Origin: an uncultured Clostridia bacterium
GTDB lineage: Bacteria > Bacillota > Clostridia > Christensenellales > Aristaeellaceae
Direction of reading: 5' to 3'
Length of the DNA: 21,430 bases
Assembly: GCA_937934775.1 (NCBI GenBank)
Contig: CALGYL010000285.1
Span: 1 to 21,430 of the forward strand
The notes under the pieces were generated by a model. It had not been told where the DNA came from and made no database searches. It saw only the letters and a list, made by a program, of their open reading frames with translations. Made by a program: the position numbers and the translations under genes. Of this stretch, positions 10,233 through 17,118 are shown piece after piece. Numbering within the stretch: the stretch's first letter is position 1; every line of letters starts with the position of its first letter.

Positions 10233-10715
10233 CTACAGGACGCGGTACATCGGCACGATGTCCTCGTACCCGCCGTCCATCCGGAAACCGCCGGGGATCA
10301 CGCCCAGCCGCTCGAAACCCAGCCGTTCGTATAGGCGCAGCGCGCCCAGGTTAGTTTTCACCACCGCATTGAACTGCATGATGCGAAAGCCCAGTTCCTT
10401 CGCCTTTTCCAGCGAATGGACAACCAGCCGTTCGCCGATCCCCATGCCCCGCGCGTCCGCGTCCACCGCGTAGCTGCAGTTGGCGATGTGGCCGCAGCGC
10501 CCGATGTTGTTGGGGTGCAGTATGTACAGCCCGACGATCCGCCTTTCGCTTTCCGCGACGCCGGTGAAGCTCTGCGCGGCGAAAAACGCAGCCGCTTCCG
10601 GCGCGGTGAGCGCGTTCTCCTGCGGGAACGCGATGCCGTCCTCCACCACCCGGTTCCAGACGCGCGTCATGTCCTCCAGATCTTCCGCCTGATAGCTCCG
10701 TACTTGAACGGCCAT
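10233..10715 (-). CDS. GNAT family N-acetyltransferase
   Basis: The 160-residue product has the single GNAT fold. The acetyl-CoA pyrophosphate loop is in VDADARGMGIGERLV (Arg89 to Gly94, the R-x-x-G-x-G pattern), and the C-terminal GALRLYERLGFERLG segment is the usual end of the domain. GNAT enzymes transfer an acetyl group to amines of small molecules, antibiotics or proteins. The sequence resembles the amino-acid/phosphinothricin acyltransferase-like group, but the substrate cannot be named. The ATG at 10715 (MAVQVRSYQAEDL) has GAGGTG ten bases upstream; a longer frame to 10787 lacks support. It is a single gene on the minus strand, 106 bases downstream of the YheO-like regulator and upstream of the ilv promoter. 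Confidence 0.85.
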   Translation of the reverse strand: MAVQVRSYQAEDLEDMTRVWNRVVEDGIAFPQENALTAPEAAAFFAAQSFTGVAESERRIVGLYILHPNNIGRCGHIANCSYAVDADARGMGIGERLVVHSLEKAKELGFRIMQFNAVVKTNLGALRLYERLGFERLGVIPGGFRMDGGYEDIVPMYRVL

Positions 10716-10820
10716 GTTTATTACGCACCTCGCAGTATAATTTGCCCGCATTGTATCACAACGCAGGCAAGCTGCCAACCCCGGCATGGAGAAAACAGCG
10801 TATGGCGGAAATCGACCGCC

Positions 10821-11459
10821 TTAACGGTTTTTGCCGCGCACTTCTTTCAAATAGTTGTAGACGGTAAAATTGCTGACACCCAGGCACTCCGCCACGTACT
10901 CCACGGCGTTTTTAACCGCGAAGATGCCCTTCTGCTCCAGCCTGGCCACAATGCCCAGCTTGTCTTCCTTCTGCATATAGGCCACCGGTTTCTGGAACAG
11001 CGATACCTCGGTATCCACCACCGATTCCATGACCTCGCTGATGTCCTGCGCGAAGGTTTCCTTGGGTGGCTCCACATCCGGCGGACCGAAGGAGGTTCCT
11101 TCCTCCATCAGATTCCGGGCGACGATGAAGTCCGTCAGATCCTGATTCAGGCAGAGCGAGCCCACAATCTTGCCCGCGTCATCCCGGATGAAGATGGTGG
11201 AGGATCGCAGAATCCTTCCGTCCGGCAGCACGGTCTTGTAGTTGGCGCTGTTCGCAGCCTTGTCGCCGCCCTCCCGGAGCAGCTTCAGAAGGTAGTTGGT
11301 GGCCGGACCCCCGATCTTCCGGTGGGTTACATCCCCCTCCAGCATGACGATGGAGCTCTCCACATGACTCAGATCGTGCAGGATGACTTCATACCTCGGG
11401 CCCAGCATCCGCTGTAGCCCCGGAATCACCTGGGCGACCGCTTCCAGATTGGGGTGCAT
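10821..11459 (-). CDS. YheO/DauR-type transcriptional regulator (PAS-like domain plus HTH)
   Basis: The 212-residue product has an N-terminal YheO-type PAS-like domain (about 5-115, containing LGPRYEVILHDLSHVESSIV and KTVLPDGRILRSSTIFIRDD) and a C-terminal helix-turn-helix (about 155-210, ending in CLGVSNFTVYNYLKEVRGKNR). E. coli YheO and DauR share this layout; DauR controls D-arginine use, but most members have unknown ligands. The ATG at 11459 (MHPNLEAV) is chosen from family-like N-termini; no good ribosome binding site is visible, and an in-frame ATG at 11480 would add seven residues. It has its own strong promoter (11613-11641) and a roughly 147-base leader with hairpins. It is divergent from the small membrane protein gene at 11713. 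Confidence 0.85.
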   Translation of the reverse strand: MHPNLEAVAQVIPGLQRMLGPRYEVILHDLSHVESSIVMLEGDVTHRKIGGPATNYLLKLLREGGDKAANSANYKTVLPDGRILRSSTIFIRDDAGKIVGSLCLNQDLTDFIVARNLMEEGTSFGPPDVEPPKETFAQDISEVMESVVDTEVSLFQKPVAYMQKEDKLGIVARLEQKGIFAVKNAVEYVAECLGVSNFTVYNYLKEVRGKNR

Positions 11460-11516
11460 GGACGGTTCCCCGCTTTCCATTGTAATGCCGCACCAGGACC
11501 TGTGCGCCTGGGGTTG

Positions 11517-11553
11517 TTTTAAAAGGGAGCGCCCGCCCCATTTTCCGGCGGGC
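11517..11553 (-). promoter_or_regulatory. hairpin in the regulator 5' leader, possible weak attenuator
   Basis: On the minus strand GCCCGCC (11553-11547) pairs with GGCGGGC (11537-11531) around a 9-base loop. Six bases later comes TTTT and then AAAA. A second small hairpin, CCAGG...CCTGG, follows before the coding region. The T run is short and displaced, so termination is uncertain; the leader may simply be structured. Confidence 0.35.
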
Positions 11554-11612
11554 TTCAGAACGAAAACAGTACATTCGGGCTTGCCATGAAACCCAAACAA
11601 GTATCCAATTCT

Positions 11613-11641
11613 ATTGTATCCATGACAATCCTCCGCGTCAA
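11613..11641 (-). promoter_or_regulatory. sigma-A promoter of the YheO-like regulator
   Basis: On the minus strand TTGACG (11641-11636) is followed by exactly 17 bases and TACAAT (11618-11613). The predicted start is near 11606. It mirrors the plus-strand promoter at 11662-11690, with the two -35 hexamers 20 bases apart. Confidence 0.85.
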
Positions 11642-11661
11642 GCACTCAGCACAAATCGGCC

Positions 11662-11690
11662 TTGACGAAAGCCTCCCGGTGTCCTACAAT
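11662..11690 (+). promoter_or_regulatory. sigma-A promoter of the small membrane protein
   Basis: TTGACG (11662-11667), a 17-base spacer and TACAAT (11685-11690) are identical in hexamers and spacing to the divergent promoter at 11613-11641. The predicted start near 11697 leaves a leader of only about 16 bases before the TTG start codon, and the AAAGGGGG ribosome binding site begins at the start point. Confidence 0.85.
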
Positions 11691-11712
11691 CGGCACAAAG
11701 GGGGCGGCCGAA

Positions 11713-12048
11713 TTGTGCGAACACATAACGCTCCAGAGATATTGGAACTTTTCTTTCTGGTCGCTGTTTGAAACCCAGAACTGCAACGCCTGTGGCGGCA
11801 GGTTTTCCGTTCCGCTCCGGCAGCAGTATCTGGTGTTTGTACTGTCCATTGCCGCCGTCGCCGCGGTGGTATTCGTCGGGAGCTTCCTTGATCTTCCATT
11901 TGGCAGGACCGGCGAAATCATCCAAAGAATCATTACGATGCTGCTCGCCATCGAAATCCCACACCGCCTGGCGTATCGCACCTACGCCCGCGAATTCCAG
12001 CGCGCCCGCGAGGCGAAAACGTTCCATAACGCTGAAAAATCCGAGTAG
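11713..12048 (+). CDS. small membrane protein with CxH...CxxC N-terminus (hypothetical)
   Basis: I do not recognise the family with certainty. The 111-residue product has Cys2, His4, Cys24 and Cys27 (CEH at the N-terminus, CNACGG later), which could form a small zinc ribbon. A clear membrane helix follows at about 38-60 (QQYLVFVLSIAAVAAVVFVG), then a second, weaker hydrophobic stretch at 66-82 and a charged tail. The start is the TTG at 11713, eight bases after AAAGGGGG; the longer frame from 11662 is excluded because that TTG belongs to the -35 box. The layout resembles small zinc-finger-plus-TM proteins found in clostridia. It is divergent from the YheO-like regulator, a common place for a regulated target. 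Confidence 0.65.
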   Translation: MCEHITLQRYWNFSFWSLFETQNCNACGGRFSVPLRQQYLVFVLSIAAVAAVVFVGSFLDLPFGRTGEIIQRIITMLLAIEIPHRLAYRTYAREFQRAREAKTFHNAEKSE

Positions 12049-12226
12049 CTTATCATGCGTTCCGGCGCACACGGATTGGGAACGCGGAAGGGTTTACCTA
12101 CATATTAATCCACCGAGTGCCGCGCGTTCAGGCGCGCACAGGCAGCGGAACGCGGGCCATTCGGGCCGTCGGCCGCCCGTCCGGATTGGAATCCCAGGCG
12201 ACTGCCTGATAATTACCCCATCACGC
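12049..12226. other. intergenic stretch without a convincing gene
   Basis: Between the small membrane protein and the busR-like promoter (about 180 bases). I see only short GC hairpins: GCGCG/CGCGC near 12122-12137 and CAGGC-GACT-GCCTG at 12195-12208. None has a T tract, so no terminator is claimed. Frames that run through here overlap the neighbouring regulator and have no ribosome binding site. Confidence 0.6.
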
Positions 12227-12255
12227 TTGCAAACGCGGCGCATTTCGGGTATGAT
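12227..12255 (+). promoter_or_regulatory. sigma-A promoter of the GntR-RCK_C regulator
   Basis: TTGCAA (12227-12232), a 17-base spacer and TATGAT (12250-12255) lie 51 bases before the ATG at 12306. The predicted start is near 12262. Confidence 0.75.
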
Positions 12256-12305
12256 GGGTTTCGCTTCAAGGCGCAGCGCATCAGATATAAGGCAGTGAGC
12301 ACCCC

Positions 12306-12938
12306 ATGAACACGAGACGAGAGAAAAAAACGCCCGCGTATTTGCAGGTTGCCCGGGATATCGCGGGCCGGATCGCATCCGGTGAAATTCAGGAGGGCGC
12401 GCGCTTTTCGGGACGCTCGCTGATGAGCTCCCAATACAACGTATCGCCGGAGACCATCCGGCGCGCGCTGGGCATATTAGCGGAAATGGACGTGGTGTCC
12501 ATGCGCCAGAACGTCGGCGCGGTGGTCAAATCCCGCGACCGGGCCGCGCTATATGTGGATCAGTATGGCGAGGCGGCGGGCATGCGCCTGCTCCGGGAGG
12601 AACTTGCCCGGCTGATGGACGAGCGCCGCGCGCTGGACGCCCGCATCGAGGAAACCGTCCTGCGCCTTTCCGACATGGCCGAGCGCTTCCGCTACAGCGA
12701 CGACATGCAGACCTATGAGTTCCCCGTGCCGAAGGGCGCGCGCATCGCCGGAATGACCATCGCCGAGTCCGCCCTGCGCACAGAAACCGGCGCGACGATC
12801 CTGGCCATTCGAAGGGGTACCGCGGTTTCCCTGTCTCCCGGGCCGCATGAACAGATTGAGGCAGGCGACGTTCTGGTGATCGTCTGCGGCGTGCTCTTGG
12901 TGCCGGCGGTTTCGGAATTCATCGGCCGCACGGTCTGA
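12306..12938 (+). CDS. busR: GntR-type regulator with C-terminal RCK_C (TrkA_C) domain, BusR-like
   Basis: The 210-residue protein has a GntR winged helix (about 8-75, with QYNVSPETIRRALGILAEMDVV), an alpha-helical coiled-coil linker (about 92-128) and an RCK_C domain (about 136-206, VPKGARIAGMTIAESALRTETGATILAIRRG to GDVLVIVCG). This is the layout of BusR, the c-di-AMP-dependent repressor of betaine uptake in lactococci and streptococci. Immediately downstream lies a betaine-type ABC transporter, which makes the same role likely. A terminator (12963-12987) ends its transcript, and the transporter has its own promoter overlapped by a palindrome. The ribosome binding site is weak (AAGGCAGTGAGC). 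The symbol is given by architecture and context; orthology is not proven. Confidence 0.85.
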   Translation: MNTRREKKTPAYLQVARDIAGRIASGEIQEGARFSGRSLMSSQYNVSPETIRRALGILAEMDVVSMRQNVGAVVKSRDRAALYVDQYGEAAGMRLLREELARLMDERRALDARIEETVLRLSDMAERFRYSDDMQTYEFPVPKGARIAGMTIAESALRTETGATILAIRRGTAVSLSPGPHEQIEAGDVLVIVCGVLLVPAVSEFIGRTV

Positions 12939-12962
12939 CAGCCTTTCCCAATAATGTCAATT

Positions 12963-12987
12963 CCTTCCCCTCAACGGGAAGGTTTTT
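12963..12987 (+). terminator. intrinsic terminator after the BusR-like regulator
   Basis: CCTTCCC (12963-12969) pairs with GGGAAGG (12976-12982) around a six-base loop, followed by TTTTTCATTTTT. It begins 25 bases after the regulator stop and separates its transcript from the transporter operon. Confidence 0.92.
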
Positions 12988-13014
12988 CATTTTTGGCTGG
13001 ATTTTCCGGTTGGC

Positions 13015-13054
13015 TTGACAGAATAACAACTTTATTGTAGCATATAAGTTGTCA
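13015..13054 (+). promoter_or_regulatory. transporter promoter with overlapping palindromic operator
   Basis: TTGACA (13015-13020), a 17-base spacer and TAGCAT (13038-13043) form a sigma-A promoter with a weak -10. Two nested inverted repeats overlap it: ACAACTT (13026-13032) with AAGTTGT (13046-13052), and TGACA (13016-13020) with TGTCA (13050-13054). A dimeric repressor bound here would block RNA polymerase. The BusR-like protein encoded just upstream is the natural candidate (inference). Confidence 0.7.
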
Positions 13055-13100
13055 GTCGCTTGAAGCATCTGAATAACCATTGCCGAGAGGAGAGGATTCC

Positions 13101-14081
13101 ATGAAGAAAATCTTCACAATGCTGATCGCACTCGCGCTGGCCCTGTCGTTTGGGCTGAGCGCCGGAGCCGAGCCCAAGACGGCCGTCACCTTTGCCGAGG
13201 TGGGCTGGGATTCCATCCGCTTCCACAATGCGGTTGCGGGAACGATCGCCGAGACGGTGTTCGGCTACACCTGGGAGGAGCTTTCCGGTTCCACGCCCAT
13301 CACCTCGGAAGCGCTGATGTCGGGTGACATCGACGTACACATGGAGATGTGGACCGACAACCTGGCCACCTACAAAGACGACATCGCACAGGGCCGGATG
13401 CAGGAGCTGTCCGTCAACTTTGACGACAACGCGCAGGGCCTCTACGTGCCCCGGTATGTGATCGAGGGCGACAGCGCCCGTGGCATCGACGCCGTCGCGC
13501 CTGATCTTAAGACCGTCGAGGACCTGAAAAAGTACGCGTCTCTCTTTCCCGATCCGGAATCCCACGGCATGGGCCGCATCTTCGGCGGTCTTCCCGGCTG
13601 GCAAGTAACCACGATCCTGGAGAAGAAGGTTCAGCACTACGGGCTGGACCAGATGTACAACTATGTGCTTCCCGGCAGCGACGCTGCAATGAGCGCGGCT
13701 TTCGTCTCCGCCTGGGACAAGGGCGTGCCCATCGTAGCCTATTACTGGGAACCGACCTGGCTTCTGGGTATGTACGACTGTGTCCTGCTCGAGGACGCGC
13801 CCTACAACGCGGATACCTACATGGAGGGCGAGACCGCCTTTCCCGCCACGCGGGTGACCATCTGCGTTTCCAACGAGTTTATGGAATCCAACCCCGAGTA
13901 CTGCGCCTTTCTATCCAAATACCACACTTCCTCCGCCCTCACCAGCGAAGCGCTGGCCCACATGCAGTCAACCGGAGACGACTACCAGGCGACCGCCCGG
14001 TGGTTTTTGAAGCAGCACGGCGAGCTGGTCGACCAGTGGCTGACGACCGAGCAGGGGGCCAAACTGCGCGCGACGCTGTGA
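13101..14081 (+). CDS. proX: glycine betaine/quaternary amine ABC transporter substrate-binding protein
   Basis: This OpuAC-type extracellular binding protein captures glycine betaine or a related quaternary amine. The 326-residue product has a Sec signal peptide (MKKIFTMLIALALALSFGLS, cleavage likely after AGA at residue 23) and no lipobox cysteine, unlike most Gram-positive binding proteins. Aromatic residues typical of the ligand cage are visible in VGWDSIRFH, HMEMWTDN and AYYWEPTWLLG. The ATG at 13101 follows AGGAGAGG; an upstream in-frame TTG at 13080 lacks a ribosome binding site. It is first in a three-gene operon with the permease and the ATPase. Choline, carnitine or proline betaine remain possible ligands. 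Confidence 0.88.
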   Translation: MKKIFTMLIALALALSFGLSAGAEPKTAVTFAEVGWDSIRFHNAVAGTIAETVFGYTWEELSGSTPITSEALMSGDIDVHMEMWTDNLATYKDDIAQGRMQELSVNFDDNAQGLYVPRYVIEGDSARGIDAVAPDLKTVEDLKKYASLFPDPESHGMGRIFGGLPGWQVTTILEKKVQHYGLDQMYNYVLPGSDAAMSAAFVSAWDKGVPIVAYYWEPTWLLGMYDCVLLEDAPYNADTYMEGETAFPATRVTICVSNEFMESNPEYCAFLSKYHTSSALTSEALAHMQSTGDDYQATARWFLKQHGELVDQWLTTEQGAKLRATL

Positions 14082-14112
14082 AACGTCATGCACGGAATGT
14101 GAGGTGAGGTCG

Positions 14113-15015
14113 TTGGGTGATCCAGGTATTTTTCCCTTTGTGTTCAAGCCCGATGTGACGGCAATCGACCGCACAGTGCGTGGTTTTGCGGCAAGTGCCT
14201 CCTGGTTCTTCGAGGACATCGCAGGCCAGGGGCTGATCCGCCTGGTCAATTCCTTCAACTGGCTGCTATCGCACATTCCCTGGTTTCTACTGGTGGCGGC
14301 GGTGTTCTTCCTTGGGTGGAAGGCCCGCGGGAAGGTCCGAAGCGGCCTTCTGTACGCGCTTCTTTTGTGCCTGGTCGGGGTGGTTGGACTCTGGCAGATG
14401 ATGCTCCAGACCCTTGCCATCGTGCTGGCGAGCGTACTGATCGCGCTCCTATTGGGCTTTCCGGTCGGGCTGCTGCTGGCGGCTTCCGACCGGGCAACCC
14501 GGTTTATGCGACCGGTTTTGGATACGATGCAGACAATGCCCGTCTTCGTCTACCTGATCCCGGCGCTGCTCTTCTTCGGCATGGGCTCGGCCTCGGCTGT
14601 TATCGCCACGGTGATCTATGCCATCGTGCCGGTCATCCGGCTGACCAGTCTGGGCATCCGGCAGGTGGACGAGGATGTGGTGGAGGCTTCCCGCGCCTTC
14701 GGGGCGACAAGGTGGCAGACGCTTTTCAAGGTACAGATCCCACAGGCGATGCCCACCATCATGGCTGGCGTCAATCAGACGCTGATGATGGCGATGGCGA
14801 TGGTGGTCACCTGCTCGATGATCGGCGCCAGGGGCCTTGGAAGCGAGGTGCTCATCGCCGTCAACCGCACCGAAATCGGGCGTGGGCTCGTATCCGGCTT
14901 TTCGGTGGTCATTCTGGCGATCCTGCTGGACAGGCTGACGCAGGGCTGGTTCGCAGGTGCTAAAAGGATGGTTCGCGAAGCGGACCCGAAGCCCGGAGGC
15001 GATCAAAATGTCTGA
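14113..15015 (+). CDS. proW: glycine betaine-type ABC transporter permease
   Basis: This is a ProW/OpuAB-type membrane subunit. The 300-residue product has an N-terminal extension with early hydrophobic helices (WFLLVAAVFFLGW, then SGLLYALLLCLVGVVGLW) and a BPD_transp_1 core of about five helices, including the coupling region EASRAFGATRWQTLFKVQIPQAMPTIMAGVNQ that docks on the ATPase. The TTG at 14113 is preferred because GAGGTGA (14101-14107) lies at optimal distance; a GTG at 14104 is in frame but is part of that site. It starts 31 bases after the binding protein stop and overlaps the ATPase gene by 8 bases. Confidence 0.9.
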   Translation: MGDPGIFPFVFKPDVTAIDRTVRGFAASASWFFEDIAGQGLIRLVNSFNWLLSHIPWFLLVAAVFFLGWKARGKVRSGLLYALLLCLVGVVGLWQMMLQTLAIVLASVLIALLLGFPVGLLLAASDRATRFMRPVLDTMQTMPVFVYLIPALLFFGMGSASAVIATVIYAIVPVIRLTSLGIRQVDEDVVEASRAFGATRWQTLFKVQIPQAMPTIMAGVNQTLMMAMAMVVTCSMIGARGLGSEVLIAVNRTEIGRGLVSGFSVVILAILLDRLTQGWFAGAKRMVREADPKPGGDQNV

Positions 15016-16201
15016 ACAAAACGGTGAAATCATCCTGGAACTGAAGAACGTATCCAAGCTGTACGGCACCGGCCGTGCGGAAGCCATCCGCATGATGCGT
15101 GAAGGCGCGGACAAAGAAACCGTCTATAAGAAAACCGGAGCGACGGTCGCTTTGTGGGATGTGAACCTGAGAATCCGGCGGGGCGAAATCTTCGTGGTCA
15201 TCGGACTGTCCGGTTCGGGCAAGTCCACGGTGGTACGCTGTATGAACCGGATCAACCGCCCCTCCTCGGGCAGTGTGCTGTTTGAGGGCGAGGACATCAC
15301 AAAGTTCGGAAACCGCGAGCTTCTGGATCTGCGCCGCCGCAGGATGTCGATGGTGTTCCAGTCTTTCGGGCTGATGAGTCACCGGGACGTTCTGGGCAAC
15401 GTTTCCTACGGGCTGGAAGTGTGCGGCATGCCCCGCGCCCTGCGGGAGGAAAAGGCGCGGGAGGTCATCCAGATGGTCGGGCTCTCCGGCTGGGAGCGTC
15501 AGTCCATCGCCAGTCTGTCGGGCGGCATGCGCCAGCGGGTGGGCATCGCCCGGGCGCTGGCCAGCGATCCGGAGGTGCTTTTAATGGACGAGCCGTTTTC
15601 GGCGCTGGACCCGCTGGTGCGCAGCGACATGCAGTTCGAGCTGCTCAAACTGCAGCGCAGGCTGGGCAAGACGGTGGTCTTCATCACCCACGACATCGAT
15701 GAGGCGTTCAAGCTCGGCGATACCGTCGCCATCATGCGGGATGGCAAGGTGGTTCAGGTGGACACCCCCGAAGACATGAGCGCGCGGCCCGCGGACGATT
15801 ATGTGCGGCGCTTCGTCCGCAGCGCCGACCGTTCGAAAGTCACTTTTCTACGCAGCGTCATGATGACACCCGCGAGCCTTGCGCGCCTCTCCGACCGGCC
15901 CGCTCAGGCCATCGAAGCCATGCGCCGGAACGCTTTGTCCACGGTCTACGTGGTGGATCACAGTCTGAAATTGCGCGGCATTCTGACGATTGCCGACGCG
16001 GTGCGCGCCCACCGGGACGGGTTGACCATTGCCGAGGTGCTGGCGCCGGATGTGGAAACCTGCGCCCCGGACGACACCGTCCACAACATCCTGCCGCAGG
16101 CCGCGCAGTCCCCCTACCCGCTGGCGGTGGTGGACGAGGTCGGGAGTTTGATGGGCATTGTCACCAAGGCGGCGGTTCTGTCGACGCTCGCGCAGGAGTA
16201 G
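15008..16201 (+). CDS. proV: glycine betaine-type ABC transporter ATP-binding protein with tandem CBS domains
   Basis: This ATPase powers the ProXW importer. The 397-residue product has the ProV/OpuAA N-terminal segment, Walker A GLSGSGKST (66-74), Q-loop in MVFQSFGLMSHRDVLGNV, signature LSGGMRQRVGIARAL, Walker B VLLMDEPFSALD and switch His in FITHDIDEA. Two CBS motifs follow (about 285-397, with NALSTVYVVDHSLKLRGILT and YPLAVVDEVGSLMGIVT). In OpuA the CBS pair senses ionic strength or binds c-di-AMP. The ATG at 15008 has GGAGG eight bases upstream and overlaps the permease stop by 8 bases. A terminator follows at 16242. Confidence 0.93.
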   Translation: MSEQNGEIILELKNVSKLYGTGRAEAIRMMREGADKETVYKKTGATVALWDVNLRIRRGEIFVVIGLSGSGKSTVVRCMNRINRPSSGSVLFEGEDITKFGNRELLDLRRRRMSMVFQSFGLMSHRDVLGNVSYGLEVCGMPRALREEKAREVIQMVGLSGWERQSIASLSGGMRQRVGIARALASDPEVLLMDEPFSALDPLVRSDMQFELLKLQRRLGKTVVFITHDIDEAFKLGDTVAIMRDGKVVQVDTPEDMSARPADDYVRRFVRSADRSKVTFLRSVMMTPASLARLSDRPAQAIEAMRRNALSTVYVVDHSLKLRGILTIADAVRAHRDGLTIAEVLAPDVETCAPDDTVHNILPQAAQSPYPLAVVDEVGSLMGIVTKAAVLSTLAQE

Positions 16202-16241
16202 GCGCGCCGAACATGTCTTTTCAGAGTCAAAAATACCTTCG

Positions 16242-16276
16242 CGCCCGGAGACTTCGCGTAAATTTCCGGGCGTTTT
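16242..16276 (+). terminator. intrinsic terminator after the betaine transporter operon
   Basis: CGCCCGGA (16242-16249) pairs with TCCGGGCG (16265-16272), a perfect 8-base GC stem with a 15-base loop, followed by TTTT. It lies 40 bases after the ATPase stop and just ahead of the next promoter. Confidence 0.85.
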
Positions 16277-16289
16277 CAGCCTCTTCCGT

Positions 16290-16318
16290 TTGCGTGTTCC
16301 GGGACTGGGTAATATACT
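16290..16318 (+). promoter_or_regulatory. sigma-A promoter of the AlkD-like gene
   Basis: TTGCGT (16290-16295), a 17-base spacer and TATACT (16313-16318) lie 42 bases before the ATG at 16361. Confidence 0.7.
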
Positions 16319-16360
16319 CTCCATGTCCGCCTGACGTGGCGGCGGAAGGGAGGCGCACCC

Positions 16361-17038
16361 ATGGACGTTTCAACCGCAATGGCTCAACTTTCCGCCTGGG
16401 GCAACGAGGCCCGAAAGAAACACATGAAAAAGCGCGGTGCCGGCGAGATCCTATTCGGCGTGCCGCTGAGCCCGCTGCGCGCTTTCGCGGAGTCGCTGGG
16501 CAGGGATCACGCGCTGGCCCTCGCCCTCTGGGAAACCAGGAATTCGGACGCGCGCATGCTGTCCGCGATGACGCTGGACCCCGAAAGGCTCGAAAAAGAG
16601 CGGGCGGAGCGGATGGTTCAAAGTGCCGGGTACACAGACCTTCTGGACGAACTGGTTTTTGACACGATCGCGGAGACCTCCTATGCGGCCGAATTGCGCG
16701 AAGTATGGATCGCCTCCCCGGAGGATGTGACCGGCCGCGCGGGCTGGATGTTGGTGATCAGCGGCATCATGGGCAAACAATTCCCGCCCGAATCGCTCTC
16801 CCGGTATGTTGATTTGGTGGAGCAAGGGCTGGTGAACGCGCCGCCGCTCAAGCAGGAAGCCATGAACCGCGCCCTGTGCGAAACCGGCATACGGTATGAA
16901 GCGTTTACCGAACGCTGTCTGGCAATCGGGGCCCGGTTGGGCGTTTACAAGGACCAGAAAGTGCCCAAGGGCTGCACATCCGCCTACGCGCCCAATTGGA
17001 TCGCGGCAGGCATCAGAAGGCGCAAGCCCATGAAATAG
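16361..17038 (+). CDS. DNA alkylation repair (AlkD-like, HEAT-repeat) protein
   Basis: AlkD-family enzymes are HEAT-repeat DNA glycosylases that remove bulky or cationic alkylated purines without base flipping. The 225-residue product matches the family in length and in the N-terminal pattern KRGAGEILFGVPLSPLRAFAESLGRDHALALALWETRNSDARMLSAMTL, written here in shortened sense: the GVPLSPLR and LALWETRNSDARML blocks (about residues 33-68) are the key ones. The expected Trp-Asp motif of classical AlkD is replaced by LLDELVFDTIAETSYA, with Asp residues but no Trp, so catalysis is uncertain. GGGAGG precedes the ATG with an 8-base spacer. It has its own promoter and converges on the DUF421 gene. Confidence 0.75.
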   Translation: MDVSTAMAQLSAWGNEARKKHMKKRGAGEILFGVPLSPLRAFAESLGRDHALALALWETRNSDARMLSAMTLDPERLEKERAERMVQSAGYTDLLDELVFDTIAETSYAAELREVWIASPEDVTGRAGWMLVISGIMGKQFPPESLSRYVDLVEQGLVNAPPLKQEAMNRALCETGIRYEAFTERCLAIGARLGVYKDQKVPKGCTSAYAPNWIAAGIRRRKPMK

Positions 17039-17042
17039 CCAG

Positions 17043-17073
17043 AAAAGGCGCGCCGCACCCCGGAGCGCCTTTT
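17043..17073. terminator. bidirectional terminator between convergent genes
   Basis: AAAAGGCGC (17043-17051) pairs with GCGCCTTTT (17065-17073). The A tract on one side and the T tract on the other let it work in both directions: for the AlkD-like gene ending at 17038 and the DUF421 gene ending at 17119. Confidence 0.85.
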
Positions 17074-17118
17074 CTATTTGACGGATGCGACAGCCTGCCG
17101 CCAGGGTGGCAAACTGGT

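Noticed and set aside
10734..10761. TTGTGA-N16-TATACT as promoter of the acetyltransferase
   Set aside because: The transcription start would fall on the ribosome binding site, leaving about 12 bases of leader; possible but too weak to list.
10790..10820. GGCGG/CCGCC hairpin after the YheO-like regulator as terminator
   Set aside because: Only five pairs, and the T run is seven bases away and only four long.
11662..11712. 17-residue N-terminal extension of the small membrane protein
   Set aside because: The TTG at 11662 is the -35 hexamer of the gene's own promoter, so the extension is not transcribed.
11638..12072. 144-residue minus-strand frame opposite the small membrane protein
   Set aside because: It runs across both divergent promoters, has no family likeness, and overlaps a better supported plus-strand gene.
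12094..12434. Minus-strand frames opposite the busR promoter and N-terminus
   Set aside because: No ribosome binding site, and they overlap a clear promoter and a recognised GntR domain.
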